DNA of 64,000 nucleotides from positions 1 to 64,000 of the forward strand of contig JAJKFJ010021419.1 of NCBI GenBank assembly GCA_027382625.1, written 5' to 3'. How positions within the stretch are numbered: position 1 is the first letter of the stretch; each line of letters starts with the position of its first letter. The notes under the pieces are model-generated. The model did no database searches and was not told where the DNA came from. It was given only the letters and a program-made list of their open reading frames with translations. This document shows positions 12,001 through 21,500 of the stretch, piece by piece. Origin of the DNA: Tetmemena sp. SeJ-2015. Lineage: Eukaryota; Ciliophora; Spirotrichea; Sporadotrichida; Oxytrichidae. The position numbers were made by a program, and so were the translations under genes.

Positions 12001-13360
12001 TACTTCATATATATTTATTTAAATCTCACACAACTTCTTAGAGGGAGTATGACAATGTCTAGTTCTCCTCGGATCAGCATCATTCTTCTAATCCACAGAG
12101 GCTCTACTATTCTAGCGATCTTCCTCCAATTTAAGTTTCGCATTTCGAATCTTTAAAAATAGCTTCAAATTTAATTTTACTATAATATATAATATAATGG
12201 TCAATTTTTATATAATAATTTACAATAGATCCTTCTTTAAGATTAAGATATTGTGATCATCAATTATCTTTGAATTTTTTAAAGTAATGTTTATACAATA
12301 CGCCTTGATTTCTAGTTTACAATTTATTTAATAATTTTGGGGGGGGGCCTTTCCTCGTCATCCACTTTTTTCGTGAAAAAATGAAAAGTAACAATTTGGC
12401 CTAAAATCAGCCAAAAATTACAATTCTTTGGTCCAAATTTAAATCCAAAAGGTACAACCTGTACATATTCTTCAATTTAGAGAGTTTGGGAGAACTTATA
12501 AAGAAATTTTATTTTTTTAAAAATTCAATTGTAAAAAGATTGTAATATAATTTAAGAAAATTACATACATAAATAAGTTTATGGTTTCTAATGTACCAAA
12601 TAATTCCAAGATCTTTAAACTTATACATAAGAGCTTAGAATTCTCTTACTTTAGAGCACACATTAAAGCATAGTTAGTTTAAAAATTCGCATATTGATCT
12701 GTTTATTATTTATTTCAATAATTTTTATTTAATCTTGATAAAAATCCTATTTTTATATCTATAAACTAGTCTTAGAGATTACTTTTTCTCTCTTCTACAT
12801 GCAAAACTTTAAGATGCTTTTAATAAATAGAAGAATATGAGCAGGTTAGACACATTGGTTATATCTTTGAACTTAGGAATTGTAGTTTTAGCTGATTTTG
12901 GGTTAGATAGTGATTTTTCAAATTTTCATTAAAAAAAAAGTGGATGACGAGGAAAGGCCCCCCCCATAATTTTATATTCAGTATTTTCTAAAGGACTTGC
13001 ATTTTAATAATCATGATAGTAATAATAATTATATTATCAAATAAATTTGTTAAAATAAACAAATTAATCTGCTGAGACTGTTAATGGTAATCTTAAATTC
13101 CATAAATCATATTTATTATAGCTCGTAAGCGCCTCCAACTAGCTAGAGGAAAAAAATTTAAAGAAAGACTGAGTGAAATGAAATGCCTGAATTTTGATTT
13201 GTAGCTCACTTCGTAGTCTTCCTAAGCAAATTCACCTTTGAAAAGGAATGAAATCCTTTAGAAAGTTCAGAATGAAGTAATCGTAGCTATGCGTGAGAAC
13301 CCTGATTTGGTTGAACTCATTTTGCAAACTGCGGTTAGCTATTTCGAACGCAAATGCTGA
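6045..13360 (+). CDS. Q/S/N-rich hypothetical gene split into about ten germline segments
   Basis: The first segment begins at ATG 6045 (MERLNQYSSHQQRRNNQ) and runs to about 6310 with an acidic EEEEEYF motif. Later segments are read at about 8045-8165, 10150-10290, 10365-10465, 10478-10560, 10815-10880, 11095-11400 (includes MSGYQKYPNTNKAF), 11835-11965 (IYELARKQDLSFTPSP), 12030-12150 and 13120-13360. The last ends ENPDLVELILQTAVSYF, then ERKC and TGA at 13358-13360. All use TAA/TAG as glutamine. Long AT-rich inserts between them hold three inverted-repeat elements. Assignment to one gene rests on strand, order and similar composition; pointer joins were not proven, and the 11.1 kb segment could start a second gene. 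The C-terminal segment looks helical and charged. No known family is recognised. Confidence 0.5.
6619..7102. mobile_element. 484-bp element with 78-bp terminal inverted repeats and tRNA-like interior
   Basis: The left arm 6619-6696 and the reverse complement of 7025-7102 are alike over 78 bp, about 80 percent by eye, with a shared core AAATACACTCTA. The interior is GC-richer than its surroundings. It contains GGTTCGAACCC (6870-6890 region), a perfect tRNA T-arm/B-box-like palindrome. Read on the minus strand, GTTGGTCTAAGTGTC lies upstream like a degenerate A box. No open reading frame is present. It sits in an insert between segments of the gene starting at 6045, so it is probably removed with that insert. 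Confidence 0.7.
7103..8044. other. AT-rich eliminated-type sequence
   Basis: Extremely AT-rich sequence with long A and T runs and no supported coding. It lies between the inverted-repeat element at 6619-7102 and the next short coding segment near 8045, and most likely belongs to an IES. Confidence 0.45.
8790..9680. mobile_element. Near-palindromic inverted-repeat element with a GC-rich centre
   Basis: The left half (from about 8790) and the reverse complement of the right half (to about 9680) match over roughly 350-400 bp with small gaps. Shared landmarks include AATTCGTTGG at the outer ends, a run containing GGTTTTAAAATTAAA, TGTCTTCTTTCCATTCTCC and GTGAATACCCC. The inner parts (9061-9170 and 9290-9410) are strikingly GC-rich in this AT-rich setting. 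They carry GGGGTTCAAACCCC-like palindromes resembling a tRNA B box. No transposase frame is visible, so it looks like a non-autonomous foldback/MITE-type element. The outer limits are approximate because the flanks are simple A/T sequence. Confidence 0.7.
9681..10149. other. AT-rich eliminated-type sequence
   Basis: AT-rich sequence with A/T homopolymer runs and no supported coding. It separates the foldback element from the next coding segment near 10150. Confidence 0.45.
12339..12965. mobile_element. MITE-like element with G-run termini and 8-bp target duplication
   Basis: The left end at 12339 begins with nine G followed by CCTTTCCTCGTCATCCAC. The right end at 12965 is the reverse complement, with eight C. 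The arms remain similar for about 140 bp: AAAATCAG(C)C(T)AAAA and CATATTCTTC appear in both. ATAATTTT flanks both sides (12331-12338 and 12966-12973), which fits a target-site duplication. The interior has no coding frame. The element lies in an insert of the gene spanning 6045-13360 and would be removed with it. Confidence 0.8.
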
Positions 13361-13755
13361 TACTCACTCCTAATTCTGTCAATCATCTTCCAATGAATTT
13401 CAGTAATTTTGCTTACCCCATTAACACCTCACCTCTTAGTATATTTTTTGATTTATAATTCACTTTTTAAAATGCGCTAAAATTAATCATGTTCCCATGA
13501 AAATACATTAAATTAATTAAATAAGATTTGCAAATATTAAATATCTTTTTTAATCAAATAGTAGCATTAAAATTATAGCAATTCTTTAAAACGCATTAGA
13601 ATTGCAATTCTTAAGTGTTTTAAAAGAAAAATACTTCTCTAATGAGTTATCTTTTTTAAAAAATTAAAAAACTAAATTTAAATTTAATTTAAGGGAAGAT
13701 TTAAACTAGAAAATTAAAATAAAATTTGAGTCAAAAATTTAATATTTCAAAGAAA
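13361..13755. other. Spacer between the Q-rich gene and the potassium channel
   Basis: A short stretch after the TGA at 13358-13360 remains moderately AT-rich to about 13450. The rest is very AT-rich with no supported frame up to the channel's start codon. Any 3' and 5' untranslated regions and chromosome-end addition sites would lie here, but no motif is recognisable. Confidence 0.4.
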
Positions 13756-16700
13756 ATGAAAAGATCTTCTACACTTCATAGCTAGAAGCCCAGTAACTTG
13801 GCGAGTGCTCTCCTCCCAAATAGATAGTCTCCCTCCAAGCAAGACACTCTTCTCAAACTTTAAAATGAGGAGCTCTGTAAGTTTCAAATAACTAATAATA
13901 AATCTTTGATCGGGTTCTTTAAAACTCATTAGCTGAACGTGATTGTAGTGATGTAAAATTTGAAAAAGGATATCCGTGAAGCCAGTAAAAAGAATAAGAT
14001 GTTGAAGTATCTCAGGAAAAAGGCACAAGAGAGAAAATAAGAACTCCAACTCAAAGAGGAACATCTCGAAACCATGTCAGGTAAATATATATCAATAGAT
14101 TGATTGCATAATGGCATTTCCCTCTTTCTTATTCACTAATCCTTATTTTAGATGCAAATAAGTATAACTAAAACTAGAGTGCCACCACACCAAATAATAC
14201 TTCATTATAAATTATAATATATAAAATTTTATTTATTTTAACTTATTATAATCCTTTGCCAAACCGCAGCAAACTCTAAATAAATAAAAATTTTTAACTT
14301 TTTTAAAATTAAAGGCTAAGAAAAGAACAGTTTGCTTCTAAGAAAAAGCGAAAGGTTACTTGCTTCCTGATCTATGAATTTATATCAGTGGTGCTTCAGT
14401 CTTTAATCAGTATCTACGCCTGTGCAGTCTATATTATATCACTCTATCTTACAGATCAAGGCAATGATAATTAGTAAGAGCCATTTTTATATTTATTCTT
14501 GTCTCATTTCCTATAAAATCTCTTTAATTATTATTTTATAGTTATCAGAAGATAGAGTTTTCTACTGCCATTTTGATAATGATAGATCTATTAAATGGAC
14601 TATTCCTTGCGCCCTCAAAGAGAAAATATTTCCTAAACGTGCTCAACATAATAGACATAATTACTATAACGCCCATAGTTTTGGAATACGCACTAGAGAC
14701 GGACCTAGCTAACTTATCCTTCGCTAGGATTTGGAGATTCGTTAGATTCCTGCGATTTTTCAGACTCTATAAAATTCTCAGAGTAAGCTTATCACTTACA
14801 AATGTTGTCTTTATTCTAACTGTAGAAAATATAAGTTTAATCCACATGAAATATTTATGAGCTTTTTATAAACACCAATGACATAAAGTCAATTTCAAAT
14901 ACAGATCCAGTTGACGTGAAGAGAAAGCTCTTCACTATCTTCATCTAGTTCTTAGCCTTGGTTTTCATTTCAGCTTCTATTATCTTCACCTTGAACTCAG
15001 CCTTCCCAGACACTTTCTCAATCAGTGTTGCGACTGGCCAAGATTTGACTTTCGATATTGCTCTCTACTTTGTCCTGATAACAATAACTACTGTGGGTTA
15101 TGGAGACGTGGTGCCTGACTCTACTCTATCAAGAATAAGCATAGGGCTCTTCTTCATAGCGGCCATTGTTTTCTTCACCATGTAAACCTCAGAAATTTCA
15201 GACTTGATTAAGTAAGGAAACAGCTACAGCAAGCCTTTTAAAAGAAAGTCAAGTAGACATGTCATTCTTACTGCTCAGTCCTTTAATGACCTCAAGCTGT
15301 TAAGATTTCTGAGAGAGTTCTTCCATAAGGATCATGATCTAGCAGAGAACATGAAAGTAGTTATCGTAAGCAAGGAGAAGCCTTCAAATGATGTGCAGCA
15401 GGTCATCTCTATGTTTGAAGAGCAAACCTATCTAATAGTTGGCAGTATATTCAAAGAAGACACCTTGTAAAAAGCTGACATCAGAAATGCAGAAGCTGCT
15501 TTCATCCTCTCTAATTAATATGACACTTGCAGTGTTAAGGCAGACTCATTTTCAGTTTTGGCATCAAAGATGATGAGTGAGTTCAATAAGAACATGCAGA
15601 TTAACGTTCAACTCATAAGCAAGGACTACCTTATTCACTCATGGTGTAACTGGGATAACGTATACAGCATCGATGAGTTTAAACTTGGAATCATAGCTGC
15701 AAACGCCTATAATCTTGGTTTCTGTCCTTTCGTTCTTAACTTACTAAGAAGCTCTGGCAAGATTTCTAGTTCAAAATCAAATGGACTTTGGCTTGTTGAG
15801 TATACCCACGGCTTAGAACATGAAATTTATTGTATCCCTATACCAAGAAAATATGTGAGTTTACCTTTTGAGTCTCTGGTAAGAATGGGCTTCAACGGAA
15901 AGGGGATCCTAATTTTTGGTATCAGAAGAAAGAAGCCTAGATGCCCCTTTGATTTCTATGAAATTCTTATGAATCCTTTGGATTATAAGATTGGATAGGG
16001 CGATGAAGCTCTCGTTTTAGCAACTGACTACTCTCATGCTCAAAAGTTTGATGAGGATAGTGATGTGAAAGAGGCAGATGAGGAAGTTACAATTTTCAAT
16101 CATCAAATGACTATTGGCAGAAGAGTTGAGGATCTCTCTTTCATCAGGAATTATGACTTCAGACATCCTGAGCCATTGAATAAACAGGAAGATCATTTCT
16201 TGATGTGGAGAGATGACTATTCTCATCTGAAGGATCATATCCTCATATTTGGAGATATTGAGGCCATGCCTACTCTAATTGAATGCTTAAGACACTTTAC
16301 CAATAACTATATTTGCTATGTCAGTGATAGACTTGAGTAAGAAAAATGGAATAAGATTAGGAATAGATACTCTAATATCCTTTACTTCGAAGCTTCATTC
16401 TCAGACAAGAACGAGTTAGCCAGGACAGGTATTTAAAACTCTAAACATGTGATTTTGTTATCCTGGATGCTTCAAAACTCCAATCATCCTGACTCAGGAA
16501 TGCTATAAATTATCAGAATCATAGATGAGCATTTCCCTGAAGTTTAATATACTATGTAGGCTTATTTCTTTAATTTAATTGATTTGTAGTGAACTTGTGG
16601 ATGAGAGTAACTTAAAATACCTCGATAAGAAGAATAATTCGATGCAGAACTCTAACTTGCCTTTCATTTGCAATTCAAAGTATGCCTCAGGCTCTGTTTT

Positions 16701-18510
16701 TTTCCTCTATCCTGGATGCTATTATAGCATAGGCTTACTTCAACCAGACTTTGTTCGAAGTTTTGGATAAGCTGATTTTCGGAGGCTCATTTGAAAATGA
16801 ATCTAAGGTGAAAGAGAACTGCAAGCTGAATATGATCTAGATAGATGCAGAGTTGGGTGGGAAAACCACATTCTATCAGTTTTTCTTGACCTGCATAAAC
16901 AATGAGTCAGGCTCAGTCATCCCAATAGGCATTTATAGATAGCCTAACTCAATGATTTTGGGAAATGAGCAACCATATATCATCACTAATCCTGACAAGA
17001 AGTGTCTACTATTGGTAAGTCTTAGAGATTATCTTATAATGCATAGGAAGGAGATAGAGTATACATCCTGGGAGAGATAAATGAGATCCAAAGGAGAAGA
17101 TCAGCTGAGTACAAACGAGGTCTGCAAGAGAAGAAGAATTTCTCTTTTCAGAAGAAGTAATTTGAATTTAGGGTTAAAACATTTTTAGCAACTTGGATTC
17201 ATAGTACTTAAAGAAAATGGATGATGACATGTTATTATCGATGATTAAGAAGGAGATGGAAAAGAGTGAGATTGAAAGGAAGAAACTACAGCAACAACAG
17301 CAAAAACTTCACCAAGAGAAGATCATGATTAACTTTCAGTAAAGAGTCAAGAATGCTGTCAAGGCAGTTAAGAACGCTAAGGGGAAGTTAGGCCTTGGAG
17401 GTGGATCTATCAACTTCCTCGCAGCTTTAAAAGCAGCTGCAGCCAAAGAGAATGAGCAAAACTAAACTGCTTAGCCGATTAGCAAGGTCCCTTAAAATCT
17501 TCCCTTGGAGAAGATCGATGACGAAGAAGAGAAGTCTGTAAAGTCAACTACCAAGGGTAAAGGCTCAGACTAGAAACAGACGCTAGAATAGATTCAGCTA
17601 ATGAGTACTTAACAAACTTAGGAAAAGTCCAGGTATGGTGATGACAACTAGAATGATAGAGAAAGGAGGACTATGCTCTCAGAGAGTAAACCTAAGGAGG
17701 GATCGAATGACCAAGGTTGGGATTTTATAAGAACTCAGAACACCTTCTCCTCAGGTTAGAATAATCAGATCCTCACTGATTAGGAAAAGTAAGAAAGAGT
17801 TTTATCTCACTGATTTCTAGGAAAACAAATGCAAACGCTTTTAAGGCTAAGTTCTTGTACATAGATAGAAATTCTTCGAGTGAGTATAACTCAAGCCCTC
17901 ATAACAATAATTCTTTTATACCCATGACTTAGACTCAGTTCTTGGGTGGTTCATAGGTAACTTCTAATCTTGATAAGATGGAAAGCATCAAACAAAGCGA
18001 TAAAAGTGCTGATATGTCTCTCATAAATGATGCCCATGAAATTATAAATGCTTAATTTAAAATTAATAATATGGTTTGCATATATTACTTCATAGCAATA
18101 GAATTTTAAAAAGATGCACTTATTTTAACGTAATATAACTTTTAATATATTAACTAGAATATATTTTTAATGCAGGGGCTGAGAATATACAGTAGAACCA
18201 TACTACGGACGGGTTATTTGTAAATATGTAGGGAAGCAACGAGAACTTTGAAACTGTTAAATCTTCTAATCAGGAAAGAACTCGTCCCTAATTGTAATAA
18301 GACTTTGAGGAAGACAATGATGATGACTTGATTTAGAAGGGAAGTGGTGTGGGCTCTGGTTCTGGAATGCACCCAGGCGGTCAAGTTAATTTGATTACTC
18401 CAAAGGGAGAAAAATATTCTTAAACGAGTGAATATAAGAGACGCCAAAATATTCTCAAGCCAAGCATATTAATTGAGTAGATGGGAGAAGAGGAAGACCT
18501 TAACATTTGA
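13756..18510 (+). CDS. Slo/BK-like (calcium-activated type) potassium channel alpha subunit
   Basis: Six-transmembrane K+ channel with a large cytosolic RCK gating ring, acting in a cellular membrane. It starts at ATG 13756 (MKRSSTLHSQKPS). A charged N-terminal region is followed by S1 (EFISVVLQSLISIY), S2 (STAILIMIDLLNGLF), an Arg-rich S4 (RIWRFVRFLRFFRLYKILR) and the filter TVGYGD at about 15095. RCK1 follows (HVILTAQSFNDLKLLRF; VLASKM; FKLGIIAANAYNLGF), then RCK2 (HILIFGDIEAMPTLIECL), a Slo-type ELVDESNLKYLD and a terminal EGDRVYILG motif. An unusually long S/N/Q-rich tail ends at TGA 18508-18510. The frame is restored by removing three IESs (14211-14251, 14280-14318, 18052-18173) and seven introns (14081-14151, 14474-14541, 14822-14888, 16556-16589, 17015-17046, 17173-17204, 17789-17820). 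One extra T at 16697-16703 breaks the frame. No clear acidic calcium bowl was seen, so the ligand is uncertain. Confidence 0.93.
14211..14251 (+). other. 41-bp IES, pointer ATTATAA
   Basis: ATTATAA occurs at 14204-14210 and 14245-14251. Removing 14211-14251 joins TCATTATAA to TCCTTTGCC, which keeps the frame from the N-terminal region into the next segment. A longer 8-bp repeat at 14211-14218 and 14245-14252 would also allow excision but gives the wrong frame. Confidence 0.75.
14280..14318 (+). other. 39-bp IES, pointer CTAA
   Basis: CTAA occurs at 14276-14279 and 14315-14318. Excision joins CAGCAAACTCTAA to GAAAAGAACAG and places the S1 helix in the same frame as the N-terminal region. The insert is almost pure A/T. 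Confidence 0.78.
18052..18173 (+). other. 122-bp IES, pointer AATGC
   Basis: AATGC occurs at 18047-18051 and 18169-18173. The insert is AT-rich and contains frame-breaking sequence. Excision joins GAAATTATAAATGC to AGGGGCTGAG and continues the channel's tail in frame to its TGA. This is one of the cleanest signs that the window is germline DNA. Confidence 0.87.
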
Positions 18511-18580
18511 TAAGCCAATAATATAATAGCCCTTTATTTCTTTAGATTTAATTCGAATCTCAGATGAGTATATCTATCTA

Positions 18581-21500
18581 ATGAGAGAAAGAAAGACTTT
18601 GCTTCACAAGCAGAAGAAGGAGATGTTGCAACTGGAATCTAAGATTGAAACTGGCCGCCACAATCTCAAGATTAAAATGGATAAGGAACTCAATGTGCTG
18701 CAGAAGGAGATTAACTTGCATGTGAATGACATTAAGCGCATCTAAGGACTCATGACTAGACTAGCTATCATGAAGGGCCAGACAAATGATGAACTGAAAC
18801 GTAATAAAGAGAAGGCCAGAAAGACTATGAAGCAAGCTTAATAACACTAAGAAAGTAGGAGATGGCACTTCCTCTCCAGAGAGGGGCACCAAGACCGGAG
18901 GAGGCGGCTTCACTACCATGGGAACTGGCAGTATTGATGAGGAGTCCCCCATTAACATGCTGCTCTTTGGCTCTATGAAGAAGACAGGAGCCCTTCAAGG
19001 CCTTTTATCTAGTTCACTTGGCAACACTATGTCCTCAAACACCAACTATGTAAACGTGATAGTACCTCTTAAGCATATTCTGAAAACCTTGCTCAATCAC
19101 TAGGTTCGATATCGCCACTGAGAACGAGAATGAAAAGAAGCCAATAAATGAGGAAGAGGATCATAAGAAGGCTAGCAATGGAGGACTCCAAACCAAGATT
19201 AAGAAGCTCCTTGACTAGAGAAAACCACCCACAGAGACCTTACCCAGTCTGTGTGAAATGTACGATGACGATCTTAACCTGATTCATAGAAAGTGATTCA
19301 CTTTCTCTCCCTTCTGTTAACTTTAGTTGGAATACAATGGATTTAAAGATTTCTTGTAAAAGTTCTTAATGTTCACACAGAAAGGAAAATAAGTAAGTTT
19401 TTAAATTGAAGTGGAATAAAATATAAAATAAATTATAGGATTTGAGGAAATAGTTGTTGAAATGAAGCAGCAGCTACAAGTAAATAACAATCCCAGGCAA
19501 TAGCTTTGGCTCACAGATTCAGTCAAACTACTTTCAGCAGCCAGAACCCACCAACGACAACTCCCACTAAAGCATAAAGCTCTTAATAGAGTGTATATAA
19601 AAAGACTCCCCTATCTTCAAACAAAATTCCCTCAGTCACAAAGCCACCCTTAGCTATGATGAATGGCGCTGATAGAAGGCAATTACCAAGGCTAGAAATA
19701 AATAGGGATTCAGAGGTAAACGAATTCTAACAGTAAACAATCTAAGACAGTGAAGCTTTTTTCCAAAGATCCCAAACTTAAAGACCTTCACAATCCAAGT
19801 CCAATAAAAAGAGCCAGCCTAGGTAAAAAAGCAACAGCTCTGTCAAAAGCAAAACTGGTGTTGGTTTTTAGCAAGTTGCTACTACTAACAGTGATGCATC
19901 TCCGTTGGCTTTCACCTCTAGGATGTAAATGCTAAATAACAATTCTAACAGTCACGCACCTAACTGCACTACCTCACCTTTCCAAACTAATCGACAACTT
20001 CCTTAGAAGAGCTCCACTGCTCAGAGGATTCCTCTTTACAAGAATAGCCTAAGCATTGGCTCTAATTCAGGCTTCAACAGAACTGAAGCAGTTCACAGAT
20101 TCGTAGACAGACCAGATAGTCTGAATGAGCTACCTACTCAAAGGCTAAGCATGCAGCATTACTAGGAAAATCAGAACGAAGATATCTCCTCTTATAGATC
20201 GAAAGAGAGAACAGGTGTCCTAAACATGCAAGCTTTGAGATTTGATGCTGAGGAGGAGGTAGCCCAGTCTAAGTCATCAGAAAGAAAAAATTTGGCTATG
20301 AATCAGATCAAAAATTAAGCAGGGAGACCATAAACTACCACTAATTCAATAATTCAATCTAGAAAAATCAGTGAGTCCTCTATTTCGAAGAAAAGGAATC
20401 AAAGAGTGGGCAGTGGGAGGTTCGATAATAAGGCGAGTACAACTTAAAAGAGCTAGACTGTGGCTGGCCCAAATAAAAAGCTCTTCATCTCCTCTCCAAA
20501 GAATCTCAACCTTAATTTCCAGCAGCAGTATTTATTGATTGACATCTTTTCTAAATTAAATTATCTGCTAGCATCTTAAGATAGTGCAAAATATATTCAG
20601 CTTAGAGAAATCATGAACCTGATTGCATTTAGGATTGTGCAGAAATCAGTATCTCCAAACTTGAACTTGATAACAGCTAAAACATCTCAACATACAGGAG
20701 GCCTTAAGATGAGGAAATAATTTTAAAGCATCATGGAAGTAGGACTAGCTCTTTATCTAAGTCTATTCCTAAAGCGGAGTCATAACGGTTACTAAGAAAG
20801 ATACAAGAGCCAAGGGAACAGCTAGAATATCGTAGTTAGGTAGCTCTAAGTTAAGACTAATAACTATATGAGTGAGAATGGACAAGCTAAGCAGCGTGCA
20901 AATGATTTGTAGAGTAGGAACTAAGTGTTCCAAAAAGAAAAGTAGTTTGACGCTTACTCTACCCTAAAGATCCAGTTTACTCAAAGCTAATTTACTGAGG
21001 ATATGTGCGAGTTCTAGAAAAAGCCACTTCAAACTTCATTATATGAAATACACGTTTCTTTTAACTATTGATAGCAACTAGGCTCTAGTTAACTCTCCAA
21101 AGTTAGCAGCCAAGATTTTTGAAATGCCCTCGTCCAATTCGGTATTCTCACCTGCTAAGCTTTTAAGTCAAGCCAATCTGTCCAAGAACACCGATGCTTA
21201 AACTAATAAGTCAGCTATAGCAGTAATCTTGCAGAACCATGTGAAGAAAGACTCTCAGCCTAACAATAACAAGTTTATAAGCAATTTCTCAGACGAGGAA
21301 TCAAATTTGGAATCTGAACCCTCTGCTTAGAATTCTTAATCACCTTCGAAAACTCCTTCTACTTTTGATAAGGCAGCAAAAATGGCTTTTTAAACATTGA
21401 TTCCTAGCCATCCCTTGAATAGTCAATCAGCTTATAGAAATCACAGTTCGTCGCAAATGTCTGCTTCTGATTAATCTCACTAAAATCTTAACACGCCAAA

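Noticed and set aside
14573..15185. Reading the K-channel pieces as separate small proteins
   Set aside because: With TAA/TAG as Gln and GT-AG introns removed they join into one six-transmembrane channel with RCK domains.
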